Below are positions 8,970 through 16,558 of a DNA stretch of 64,000 nucleotides, piece by piece. The DNA comes from Mucilaginibacter straminoryzae (lineage in GTDB: Bacteria; Bacteroidota; Bacteroidia; Sphingobacteriales; Sphingobacteriaceae). The notes beneath the pieces were generated by a model. It searched no databases, was not told the origin of the DNA, and saw only the letters and a list, made by a program, of their open reading frames with translations. The DNA lies in contig NZ_JALJEJ010000008.1 of the NCBI RefSeq assembly GCF_022953055.1, forward strand, positions 1 through 64,000, read 5' to 3'. A program made the position numbers and the translations under genes. Position 1 is the stretch's first letter; every line of letters begins with the position of its first letter.

Positions 8970-9768
8970 AATTGTAGTGATTACCGGCGCCTCTTCGGGC
9001 ATTGGTAAAGCATTGGCTTACGAATTTGCAAAACGTGGTGCAAACCTGGTGTTAGCTGCCCGGCAGTTTGTCACCCTATGCGAAATTTCCCAGCATATCG
9101 AAACACGCTATCAGGTAAAAGCGGTAGCCGTGCAATGTGATGTAAGCAAGGAAGAAGACTGCAAACTGCTGATAAAACAAGCCCTGATGACCTTTAATCG
9201 TATAGATGTGTTGGTTAACAACGCAGGTATATCTATGCGGGCCTTATTTAAAGACCTGGACCTTCAGGTGCTGAAAACCCTGATGGATGTAAATTTCTGG
9301 GGGACAGTTTACTGTACCAAATATGCCATGCCAGCTTTACTGGAAAGTAAGGGCACGGTGGTGGGTGTATCATCTATAGCAGGATATAAAGGCTTACCAG
9401 GCCGTACAGGTTATTCGGCTTCGAAATTTGCGATGAACGGTTTCCTGGATGCTTTGCGCGTAGAAAACTTAAAGACTGGCGTTCACGTACTAACTGCCTG
9501 CCCAGGATTCACGGCATCTAACATCCGGAATACAGCTTTGAATAAAGAAGCAAAACAGCAGGGGGAAAGCAGCCTGAACGAAGAGAAAATGATGACCGCC
9601 GAAGAGGTGGCAAAGGTAATCGCAGACGGTGTAGAAAACCGTGCACGTACGTTAATTATGACCGGCCAGGGAAAACTTACCGTTACGTTAAGTAAATTCT
9701 TACCGGGATGGCTGGATAAACTGGTTTATAACGTATTTACTAAAGAGAAGGACCCACTATTGAAGTGA
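8953..9768 (+). CDS. Short-chain dehydrogenase/reductase
   Basis: Classical SDR of 271 residues: cofactor motif TGASSGIG at 11-18, NNAG at 89-92, catalytic Y154 and K158 in YSASK, with a serine of the catalytic triad in GVSSIAG near 139. It binds NAD(P)H and oxidises or reduces a hydroxyl/keto group on an unidentified substrate; the extended C-terminal part is typical of DltE/acyl-carrier-related SDRs. The start overlaps the end of the glycosyltransferase gene, indicating translational coupling within the recR operon. Confidence 0.85.
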   Translation: MNLKDKIVVITGASSGIGKALAYEFAKRGANLVLAARQFVTLCEISQHIETRYQVKAVAVQCDVSKEEDCKLLIKQALMTFNRIDVLVNNAGISMRALFKDLDLQVLKTLMDVNFWGTVYCTKYAMPALLESKGTVVGVSSIAGYKGLPGRTGYSASKFAMNGFLDALRVENLKTGVHVLTACPGFTASNIRNTALNKEAKQQGESSLNEEKMMTAEEVAKVIADGVENRARTLIMTGQGKLTVTLSKFLPGWLDKLVYNVFTKEKDPLLK

Positions 9769-9782
9769 AAGCTCCTCCCAAA

Positions 9783-9833
9783 CCCTCCCCGATAGGGAGG
9801 GCTTAAGAAGTTTAAGTCTCCCCTTGGGGGAGA
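9783..9833. repeat. Double-hairpin intergenic repeat, possible bidirectional terminator
   Basis: Two perfect GC-rich hairpins stand side by side between convergent SDR genes. CCCTCCC (9783-9789) pairs with GGGAGGG (9795-9801), and TCTCCCC (9817-9823) pairs with GGGGAGA (9827-9833). A CTTAAGAAGTTTAAG linker joins them. The composition resembles short dispersed intergenic repeats of Sphingobacteriaceae; copy number elsewhere in the genome cannot be checked here. There is no U run, so a terminator role is uncertain. Confidence 0.6.
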
Positions 9834-9848
9834 TTTAGAGGGGTTCTA

Positions 9849-10712
9849 TTACGCATTCACCACCTCGCCACCGTTCACATGAATGATCTGCCCGGTAATG
9901 TAGGAGGCGTCCTGCGAAGCAAGGAACACATAAGCCGGGCCTAATTCAGACGGTTGACCTGCACGCCCGAGGGGTACATCCTGACCGAATTTTTCAATTT
10001 TTTCCTCGTCAAACGTAGATACGATCAAAGGCGTCCAAACCGGGCCCGGTGCCACACCGTTTACCCTGATTTTTTTCTCCGCCAAATTTTTACCCAAGGA
10101 ACGCGTAAATGTCGTGATCGCTCCTTTAGTTGCCGAATAATCCAACAATTCGGGCGAGGAACGGTAGGCCGTAACCGAGGTGGTATTGATGATGCTATCG
10201 CCTTCGTTCAAATGTTTTATAGCAGCTGCCGCGAAATGAAAGTGTGCAAAAATATTGGTGCGGAAAGTACGGTCTAATTGTTCATCGCTAATATCAGACA
10301 CTTCCTTCTGCGGATACTGTACAGCAGCATTGTTCACCAATATATTCAGCTTGCCTAATTCGTTTACGGTTTGTTCAACAGCATCCTTACAGAAATTGCT
10401 GTCTTGCACATCACCTTTAATTAACAAACACTTATGGCCGTATCCTTCAACCAATTGTTTAGTCTCATTGGCATCTTTATCCTCGTCCAGATAAACAATT
10501 GCTACGTCAGCGCCTTCTGCCGCATAGTGTACGCTTACCGCCCTGCCAATACCACTATCGCCGCCGGTGATCAGCGCTACTTTGCCTTGCAGTTTGCCTG
10601 CCGCTTTATAACTTGGATTGATGTATTCGGGGCGGACCTGCATGCTTTGCTCTTCCCCCGGTTGATAGTCCTGCTTTTCGCTTCCCGCGAATGATGTTGG
10701 TTTCTGTTCCAT
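9849..10712 (-). CDS. Stress-type short-chain dehydrogenase (YghA/GSP39-like)
   Basis: The 287-residue SDR has the long polar N-terminal extension (about 40 residues, rich in Q, E and P) typical of the YghA/general stress protein 39 branch. The cofactor motif is TGGDSGIG at 49-56, the VNNAA segment lies near 126, the catalytic pair Y191/K195 lies in YSATK, and the end is a GQIIHVNGGE block. Members are NAD(P)-dependent oxidoreductases often induced by stress. The gene converges on the recR operon and is followed by the double-hairpin repeat. The substrate is unknown. Confidence 0.85.
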   Translation of the reverse strand: MEQKPTSFAGSEKQDYQPGEEQSMQVRPEYINPSYKAAGKLQGKVALITGGDSGIGRAVSVHYAAEGADVAIVYLDEDKDANETKQLVEGYGHKCLLIKGDVQDSNFCKDAVEQTVNELGKLNILVNNAAVQYPQKEVSDISDEQLDRTFRTNIFAHFHFAAAAIKHLNEGDSIINTTSVTAYRSSPELLDYSATKGAITTFTRSLGKNLAEKKIRVNGVAPGPVWTPLIVSTFDEEKIEKFGQDVPLGRAGQPSELGPAYVFLASQDASYITGQIIHVNGGEVVNA

Positions 10713-10778
10713 TGTTCCTCCTGATCTTTCCTCATAGAATTAAGGAATACAACAGGAAGTGGTTTTAATAAATTTTAT

Positions 10779-11738
10779 TTAAGCGTTTGCGGAGAGTTCC
10801 ACCGGGGTATGATCGCTTATTTTTCCTAAATGAAGATTTACGCGGCCGGTTTCATCAGGGAAAAAGGCGGGAGTAAAGCGTGCGCCCCAAACCACCTGGT
10901 CAAAATCGTACGAAGTACGGGAATGGACGGTTTGTGAAAAGGTATCATCAAATGCCTGCACCAGTACAGAAAAATTGGCCCGGCTATTTTTTAAGTCTTC
11001 AAGCGTAGCATTAAACAACGGGCTTTTTTCATCCAGAGGGTGTACCACGGTCCAGCTTAGGGTCAATATGCTCACATTACTGCGTTCCAGCGGGAGCGAA
11101 TAAAACCGCCGGGCAGGTTTGCCATCAGGAGTTTGTTCATTGTAAGAAAATATCAATTCTACTTTTACATCTACCAGCGTATTCCGGCGTTCGTTTGCCA
11201 TCCGGAACATTAACCCGCGACCGTTATTAAGCTGGTAAGGCGCTACCAGGATATTACTGCTATAGGCAATACGTGCCGAAGGCCGGGAAAACCGCCCGTA
11301 CAATAAACCTGTTGCTACAGCGAAGGATATCAGCCCCGTCATGGATTCTAAGGCAGCGACGGAATTTGTTGGGATACCAGAGGGACTGATATGCCCGTAG
11401 CCAACTGTAGAAAGGGTTTGTGCCGAAAAGAACAGCGCATCTAAAAAACGGTGAAAGCTATCTTTTCCTTCCGTGCCATTAAGATGTTCAACACCGATGG
11501 CATAATAAACAGAGGCAAAAAACAGATTGGCAAGCGAATAGCCCCCTAAAACAATGAACCAGAACTTCGGCCACTTCATAGTGATCAGGCGGTTATAAGC
11601 ATTGGTAGTACTCAGCAGCGGCATGCCTATACGTTTCACATTAATGCTGCCGTCGCGGTTGATCACACGCTGACTGATTGCCTGAGTACCAAAGCCGAGA
11701 TCATCCTCGGGATTAACAGCGTGTTTTTTAATGGCCAT
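10779..11738 (-). CDS. Inward-rectifier K+ channel (KirBac type)
   Basis: The 319-residue protein has two membrane helices (about 59-82 and 125-147) flanking a pore helix and the K+ selectivity filter TVGYG at 111-115. A roughly 165-residue C-terminal cytoplasmic immunoglobulin-like domain follows; this is the KirBac architecture (PF01007-type), with LPLERSNVSILTLSWTVVHPLD as a typical gating-domain block. It forms a tetrameric inner-membrane K+ channel. It is transcribed divergently from the trp attenuator region, and 66 bases separate its start from the SDR gene's start downstream. Confidence 0.9.
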   Translation of the reverse strand: MAIKKHAVNPEDDLGFGTQAISQRVINRDGSINVKRIGMPLLSTTNAYNRLITMKWPKFWFIVLGGYSLANLFFASVYYAIGVEHLNGTEGKDSFHRFLDALFFSAQTLSTVGYGHISPSGIPTNSVAALESMTGLISFAVATGLLYGRFSRPSARIAYSSNILVAPYQLNNGRGLMFRMANERRNTLVDVKVELIFSYNEQTPDGKPARRFYSLPLERSNVSILTLSWTVVHPLDEKSPLFNATLEDLKNSRANFSVLVQAFDDTFSQTVHSRTSYDFDQVVWGARFTPAFFPDETGRVNLHLGKISDHTPVELSANA

Positions 11739-11785
11739 GTATCTGAAAAGAAGAAAATATTGACTTCCGTAAAAATATTATTCTG

Positions 11786-11816
11786 TTTGTTTTTAAAAAA
11801 ACAATCTACATATTTG
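11786..11816 (+). promoter_or_regulatory. Promoter of the trp leader/operon
   Basis: TTTG (11786-11789), 19 bases, then CATATTTG (11809-11816) matches the Bacteroidota TTTG/TAnnTTTG promoter in 7 of 8 positions of the -7 box at the right spacing. Transcription should begin around 11820-11823, just upstream of the leader-peptide ATG. Confidence 0.6.
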
Positions 11817-11824
11817 TCACCGGA

Positions 11825-11875
11825 ATGAGCAAAGTATTAAATAACAACTGGTGGTGGCTTAACGAGAGATCGTAA
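11825..11875 (+). CDS. trpL: trp operon leader peptide (MSKVLNNNWWWLNERS)
   Basis: A 16-codon frame, ATG to TAA, has three consecutive tryptophan codons (TGG at 11849-11857). Tryptophan is rare, so a WWW run directly before a terminator and the trp genes is strong evidence of a regulatory peptide. Under tryptophan starvation the ribosome should stall on these codons. The stop codon directly abuts the antiterminator arm at 11876. This agrees with leader peptides described for the Bacteroid-trp RNA motif; I recall that motif and did not search for it. Confidence 0.85.
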   Translation: MSKVLNNNWWWLNERS

Positions 11876-11936
11876 GGCAATCCTATTGTTATTCATCAGA
11901 TATTTGAAAAGGGTTGCCATATGGCAGCCCTTTTTT
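11876..11936 (+). promoter_or_regulatory. trp transcription attenuator (antiterminator/terminator)
   Basis: The terminator is GGGTTGCC (11911-11918), loop ATAT, GGCAGCCC (11923-11930), then TTTTTT. The alternative antiterminator pairs GGCAATCC (11876-11883) with the same GGGTTGCC, eight contiguous pairs including one G-U. A ribosome finishing the leader peptide covers 11876-11883 and lets the terminator form. A ribosome stalled on the TGG run leaves that arm free, so the antiterminator forms and transcription continues into trpD. All arms are visible in the sequence; the mechanism is the standard ribosome-mediated attenuation model. Confidence 0.85.
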
Positions 11937-12012
11937 ATTAATCGGCTTTTGAAATCCGGAGGGAGGAGATAGCCCTTCTAAACCATAACTAACGTAAAAT
12001 ATAAACGGGTGC

Positions 12013-13005
12013 ATGAAAGCGATATTAAATCACCTTTTTGAACATAAAACTTTTAGTCGAGGGCAGTCTAAAGAGATCCTGACGAATATTGCCCAGGGTA
12101 AATACAACAACTCGCAGATGGCGGCCTTCATGACGGCCTACTGCATGCGGAGCATTACAGTGGATGAGTTGGAAGGTTTCCGTGATGCTATGCTGGATCT
12201 TTGCCTGCCGGTAAGTATCGAATCTGACGATCTGATCGATCTTTGCGGAACCGGAGGTGATGGTAAAGACACCTTTAACATATCTACCCTTGCCTCTTTT
12301 GTAGTTGCAGGCGCAGGTTACCCGGTTGCTAAACATGGCAACTATGGGGTTTCATCGGGCTGCGGATCATCAAACGTGATGGAATACCTGGGGTATACCT
12401 TCACCAATGACGCAGGCGAGCTGCAAAGGAGCATAGAACGGTCTAACATCTGCTTTTTACATGCACCGTTGTTTCACCCGGCCATGAAAACCGTAGCACC
12501 TATTCGCCGCGAGTTAGGGGTAAAAACCTTCTTTAATATGTTGGGGCCGCTGGTAAACCCGGCGAAACCGAAAAACCAACTGGTGGGGGTTTATAACCTT
12601 GAACTGGCAAGATTATATGCCTACCTATATCAAAAGTCTGACACGAAATATACCATCATCAATGCTTTAGATGGCTATGATGAAGTATCACTGACGGGCG
12701 ACTTTAAAACTTTTTCCGCCGTAGGGGAACAGATCAACGAAATTGAAGGTTTGGGTTTTGAAAAGATCGCGGCTGACGAAATCACGGGCGGTCATACAGT
12801 TGCAGATTCTGCGAAGATATTTACCGCAGTATTAGCAGGCGAAGGCACAGCGGCACAACAAAACGTAGTACTATGTAATGCGGCCCTTGCGATCCGGACG
12901 ATCAATCCCGAAAAAAGTTTTGCCGATTGTTACTACGAGGCAGAGGAATCTTTAATCAGCAAAAGTGCCCTGATTGGTTTTAAAAATCTGATAAACGCCA
13001 ACTAA
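12013..13005 (+). CDS. trpD: Anthranilate phosphoribosyltransferase
   Basis: The 330-residue protein has the TrpD signature GTGGDGKDTFNIST near residue 80, the KHGNYGVSSGCGSSNVMEYLG block near 115, and FNMLGPLVNP near 178. It transfers phosphoribose from PRPP to anthranilate, step two of tryptophan synthesis from chorismate. The start is 76 bases past the attenuator U run. Its stop overlaps the trpF start (TAATG). It is the first gene of this unit; trpE and trpG, which make anthranilate, are not in the window. Confidence 0.95.
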   Translation: MKAILNHLFEHKTFSRGQSKEILTNIAQGKYNNSQMAAFMTAYCMRSITVDELEGFRDAMLDLCLPVSIESDDLIDLCGTGGDGKDTFNISTLASFVVAGAGYPVAKHGNYGVSSGCGSSNVMEYLGYTFTNDAGELQRSIERSNICFLHAPLFHPAMKTVAPIRRELGVKTFFNMLGPLVNPAKPKNQLVGVYNLELARLYAYLYQKSDTKYTIINALDGYDEVSLTGDFKTFSAVGEQINEIEGLGFEKIAADEITGGHTVADSAKIFTAVLAGEGTAAQQNVVLCNAALAIRTINPEKSFADCYYEAEESLISKSALIGFKNLINAN

Positions 13006-13640
13006 TGAAGATTAAAGTTTGCGGCTTAAAGGAAACAGAAAATATCAAAGCTGTGGCTGCTTTGCAGCCAGACTATATCGGCTTTATTTTCTACCCCAGA
13101 TCGCCGCGCTATAACCCGGAACTTTCTGCGGAAGCTTTAAAATCACTTCCATTAAATATTAAGAAGGTTGGTGTTTTTGTGAATGCGGGCACGGAGGATG
13201 TGAAGGAAAAGATAGCACAATATGGCCTTGATGTAGTGCAACTGCATGGCAGTGAAAGCCCGGAAGAATGTGCTGTGCTAAAAAGCGAAGCGGAAGTTTG
13301 GAAAGCTTTCGGGGTGGATGAAAATTTTGATTTCGCCAATCTCGAAGCCTATAAAGGTGCTGTCGACTATTTTTTGTTCGACACCAAAACCAAAGAACAC
13401 GGAGGCTCGGGCCGGATCTTCGACTGGAACATTCTGGAAAACTATCGGCTTGATGTGCCGTTTTTTCTGAGCGGCGGATTAAGCCCGGAGAATATCAAAA
13501 ACGTTAAAGAGCTGAAACATCCGCAGTTCTTTGGCGTAGACCTGAACAGCCGGTTTGAAACCGAACCCGGAATTAAAAATACAGAGCAATTAAAACAAGC
13601 ATTTGCTATACTTAAACAAACTGCTGAACATGAAATATAG
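13005..13640 (+). CDS. trpF: Phosphoribosylanthranilate isomerase
   Basis: The 211-residue TIM barrel opens with the conserved [10 protein letters not shown] (catalytic cysteine in the CGL motif at residue 5). It continues with [12 protein letters not shown] near 26, VQLHG near 79, [13 protein letters not shown] near 124 (the catalytic aspartate lies here) and LSGGLSPEN near 160. It converts PRA to CdRP by Amadori rearrangement. The next enzyme for CdRP, TrpC, is missing from the cluster, although trpC usually sits between trpD and trpF in related operons. Confidence 0.95.
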   Translation: MKIKVCGLKETENIKAVAALQPDYIGFIFYPRSPRYNPELSAEALKSLPLNIKKVGVFVNAGTEDVKEKIAQYGLDVVQLHGSESPEECAVLKSEAEVWKAFGVDENFDFANLEAYKGAVDYFLFDTKTKEHGGSGRIFDWNILENYRLDVPFFLSGGLSPENIKNVKELKHPQFFGVDLNSRFETEPGIKNTEQLKQAFAILKQTAEHEI

Positions 13641-14811
13641 CGTTAACGAACAGGGATATTATGGCGATTTCGGTGGGGCTTACATCCCGGAAATGTTGTA
13701 CCCGAATATAGAGGAATTGAGGCAACAGTATAACCAGATTATCACCGAACCCTCATTCAGGGCCGAATTTGAATCATTACTGAAAGATTATGTTGGCCGG
13801 CCTTCCCCATTATATCTGGCCAAAAGGCTGTCTGAAAAATATGGCGCAAATATTTACCTGAAGCGTGAGGACCTGAACCATACCGGTTCGCATAAGATCA
13901 ATAACGCCATCGGCCAGATACTTTTAGCCGAGCGTTTGGGCAAGAAACGTATTATCGCCGAAACAGGCGCAGGGCAGCACGGCGTAGCCACCGCTACCGT
14001 ATGTGCCTTAAAAGGGATAGAATGCGTGGTGTACATGGGCGAGATTGACATGGCCCGCCAAGCACCTAACGTCGCCCGGATGAAAATGCTGGGTGCGAAA
14101 GTAGTTCCGGCTACTTCTGGCAGCAAAACGTTGAAAGATGCTACCAACGAAGCCATGCGCGATTGGATTAACAACCCGGTAGATACACATTATATCATCG
14201 GTTCGGTAGTTGGGCCGTATCCTTACCCCGAGATGGTAGCCCGTTTTCAGTCAATCATCTCCATCGAAACCAAAAAGCAGTTAGCAGAACATACCGGTAC
14301 TGAATTACCAGACTATGCCATTGCATGCGTAGGCGGCGGCAGTAATGCCATGGGGATGTTCTACAGTTTCCTTGATGACGAATCTGTTAAACTAATCGCC
14401 GTGGAAGCAGCTGGAAAAGGGGTAGACAGCGGGCATTCTGCAGCAACCTCTGTACTGGGTAAAGAAGGTATTTTACATGGTAGCCGTACCATCCTGATGC
14501 AGACAGATGACGGCCAGGTGGTGGAACCTTATTCTATCTCTGCCGGTTTGGATTATCCGGGCATCGGCCCGCAGCACGCGCATTTGCATAAAGTAAAACG
14601 GGCGCATTACGTAAGTATTACCGATGATGAAGCTCTGAATGCCGGTTTGCTGTTATCACAACTGGAAGGTATTATTCCCGCGATAGAATCGGCACATGCT
14701 TTTGCCTACCTGGAGAAAATGCAGTTCAAAGCAGATGATACCGTGGTGATCTGTCTATCCGGCAGGGGAGACAAAGACCTCGAAACTTATATTAAACATT
14801 TTGGATTCTAA
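13630..14811 (+). CDS. trpB: Tryptophan synthase beta subunit
   Basis: I place the start at the ATG at 13630 ([16 protein letters not shown]), giving 393 residues and matching the family N terminus. The frame is open from an earlier ATG at 13603, but that would overlap trpF by 38 rather than 11 bases. The PLP lysine is K89 in HTGSHKINN, the phosphate-binding loop is GGGSNAMG near 226, and the C-terminal LSGRGDKD block is intact. It condenses indole with serine. It pairs with TrpA encoded 99 bases downstream. Confidence 0.95.
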   Translation: MKYSVNEQGYYGDFGGAYIPEMLYPNIEELRQQYNQIITEPSFRAEFESLLKDYVGRPSPLYLAKRLSEKYGANIYLKREDLNHTGSHKINNAIGQILLAERLGKKRIIAETGAGQHGVATATVCALKGIECVVYMGEIDMARQAPNVARMKMLGAKVVPATSGSKTLKDATNEAMRDWINNPVDTHYIIGSVVGPYPYPEMVARFQSIISIETKKQLAEHTGTELPDYAIACVGGGSNAMGMFYSFLDDESVKLIAVEAAGKGVDSGHSAATSVLGKEGILHGSRTILMQTDDGQVVEPYSISAGLDYPGIGPQHAHLHKVKRAHYVSITDDEALNAGLLLSQLEGIIPAIESAHAFAYLEKMQFKADDTVVICLSGRGDKDLETYIKHFGF

Positions 14812-14826
14812 GGAGTAGTCCTTAGC

Positions 14827-14896
14827 CCATGGCCGATAGTCCATGGAAATATTTATTATCAATTAAAAGAAAAGCTATTGTCCATGGACCATGGTC
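14827..14896. repeat. CCATGG palindrome cluster between trpB and trpA
   Basis: Four copies of CCATGG occur in 68 bases (14827, 14841, 14882, 14889). Two of them sit in 10-base perfect palindromes, GTCCATGGAC (14880-14889) and GACCATGGTC (14887-14896). This looks like a short dispersed palindromic repeat inserted into an otherwise tight operon. One of the ATGs it creates is an in-frame but probably spurious upstream start for trpA. Confidence 0.6.
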
Positions 14897-14910
14897 TATT
14901 AACCACACAA

Positions 14911-15684
14911 ATGAACAGGTTAAACCAACTTTTTGCCGCTAAACATAACAACCTGCTTTCTGTATACTTCACAGCAGGCTATCCCGAACTAAATAATACT
15001 GTTACCATTGCAGAAGCCCTTGAACAAGCGGGCGCCGACTTTTTAGAGATCGGTTTTCCTTATTCAGATCCCGTTGCAGACGGACCTACCATCCAGCACA
15101 GCTCGCAACAGGCGCTCGAAAACGGCATGAACCTTAACCTGTTGTTCAGCCAGTTAGAGGAGTTAAGAAGCAAGGTGAGCATACCCGTTATTTTAATGGG
15201 TTACGCAAATCCGGTAGTTCAGTACGGTGTGGAACGCTTTTGTAAAAAGGCGGCAGAGGTAGGGGTAGACGGCGTAATTGTACCGGACCTGCCTGTTTAC
15301 GAATATGAAACGCTCTATAAAGATACCTTTGCAAAATACGGACTAAGCAATATTTTCCTGGTGTCGCCGCAAACCTCGGCAGATCGTATCCGAAAGATAG
15401 ATGAGCTCACCAATAGCTTTATTTACCTGCTATCGTCCTCATCTATTACGGGCAACGCGCTACAGGTATCAGACCAGGTAGATCATTACTTCAAACGCAT
15501 TCAAGACATGCAGTTGAAAAACCCTACGATAGTAGGTTTCGGTATCGCCGATCATAGCGCTTTCGCCAAAGCCTGCGAATATAACAACGGGGCCATTGTA
15601 GGCAGCGCCTTTGTAAAACTACTGGCCGGAGAAAACTATATAGAACGCATCCCGGAATTTGTAAAGTCAATAAAAGGGGAGTAG
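14911..15684 (+). CDS. trpA: Tryptophan synthase alpha subunit
   Basis: With the start at ATG 14911 the protein has 257 residues (MNRLNQLFAAKHNNLLSVYFTAGYPE), fitting the family. An in-frame start at 14878 exists only because of the CCATGG repeat and would add 11 unconserved residues. Catalytic E46 and D57 lie in LEIGFPYSDPVADGP. The GFGIADHS phosphate-binding segment (about residue 211) and GSAFVKLL near 231 follow. It cleaves indole-3-glycerol phosphate to indole and channels it to TrpB. Last gene of the trp unit. Confidence 0.93.
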   Translation: MNRLNQLFAAKHNNLLSVYFTAGYPELNNTVTIAEALEQAGADFLEIGFPYSDPVADGPTIQHSSQQALENGMNLNLLFSQLEELRSKVSIPVILMGYANPVVQYGVERFCKKAAEVGVDGVIVPDLPVYEYETLYKDTFAKYGLSNIFLVSPQTSADRIRKIDELTNSFIYLLSSSSITGNALQVSDQVDHYFKRIQDMQLKNPTIVGFGIADHSAFAKACEYNNGAIVGSAFVKLLAGENYIERIPEFVKSIKGE

Positions 15685-15761
15685 CAGGATATCTAAGCGA
15701 GCGGAGCCACGACATACCGTAAGTTGGTTTTGCCTTGATACTCGATACTCGCTACCAATAA

Positions 15762-16382
15762 TTACAAGTATTGCTCCAGATCGCCTTTACCTTCCCGGAC
15801 GATATCAAACTCGCCGGTAGTGCAGTCCACGACGGTAGAGGCAACGTTACCACCGTACCCGCCGTCGATTACCAGATCCACCAGGTCTTGGTATTTCTCA
15901 TGGATCAGTTCGGGGTCTGTAGAGTATTCGATGATATCGTCCTCATCGTGTATAGAGCTGGAAACAATCGGGTTACCTAATACACGCACAATCTCACGTG
16001 CTATCGTATTATCAGGCACACGTATACCCACCGTTTTTTTATTGCTGCTCAACAACTTTGGAACATTATTGCTGGCATTAAAGATAAACGTGAACGGCCC
16101 GGGCAGTGCTTTCTTTAACACCCGGAAGGTAGCGTTATCTATCGGTTTGATGTAATCCGAGATATGGCTTAAATCATAACATATAAAAGAAAAATTAGAC
16201 TTCTCTGGCTTAATATTCCGTATCCGGCAGATCTTCTCTATTGCTTTTTGGTTGGTGATATCGCACCCCAGACCATAAACCGTATCTGTTGGATAAATAA
16301 TAATACCTCCCTTACGCAATACTTCTGCCACTTGTTCTACCGCACGGGGGTTAGGATTTTCAGGATATATCTTAATGAGCAT
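15762..16382 (-). CDS. Sua5/YciO/YrdC-family protein
   Basis: The 206-residue protein has the YrdC-fold pattern: GGIIIYPTDTVYGLGCD near residue 26, KICRIRNIKPEKSNFSFICYDLSHIS near 50, PGPFTFIF near 94 and KTVGIRVPD near 116, followed by SSSIHDEDD. The family makes threonylcarbamoyl-AMP for tRNA t6A modification. The polar tail and lack of a Sua5 C-terminal domain put it nearer the YciO type, which may have a different or weaker role. It converges on trpA across a short spacer holding a tandem GATACTC duplication (15737-15750). Confidence 0.8.
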   Translation of the reverse strand: MLIKIYPENPNPRAVEQVAEVLRKGGIIIYPTDTVYGLGCDITNQKAIEKICRIRNIKPEKSNFSFICYDLSHISDYIKPIDNATFRVLKKALPGPFTFIFNASNNVPKLLSSNKKTVGIRVPDNTIAREIVRVLGNPIVSSSIHDEDDIIEYSTDPELIHEKYQDLVDLVIDGGYGGNVASTVVDCTTGEFDIVREGKGDLEQYL

Positions 16383-16463
16383 AATAGTAAAGCAAACATA
16401 CCAAATAATAGTTTCTATTACAGTGGATATACTTTTAATAAAAAATAATTCTTTTGAAGAAAT

Positions 16464-16483
16464 AAAATGATATTTATCATTTT
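16464..16483. promoter_or_regulatory. Operator-like palindrome upstream of the PAS sensor gene
   Basis: AAAATGATA (16464-16472) is the perfect inverse complement of TATCATTTT (16475-16483), separated by TT. It covers the region where a -33 element would sit relative to the TATTTTTG box at 16502. The AT-rich composition makes chance palindromes more likely. Confidence 0.35.
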
Positions 16484-16501
16484 TATACGAATAATTTGTA
16501 G

Positions 16502-16509
16502 TATTTTTG
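16502..16509 (+). promoter_or_regulatory. -7 box for the PAS sensor gene
   Basis: TATTTTTG matches TAnnTTTG exactly. It lies 49 bases upstream of the ATG at 16559. No TTG occurs at the expected -33 spacing; the palindrome at 16464-16483 occupies that region. Confidence 0.4.
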
Positions 16510-16558
16510 TTACCAAAGCACTACCTACAGTAATTACATTTTAACCCCGTTATTTAAA

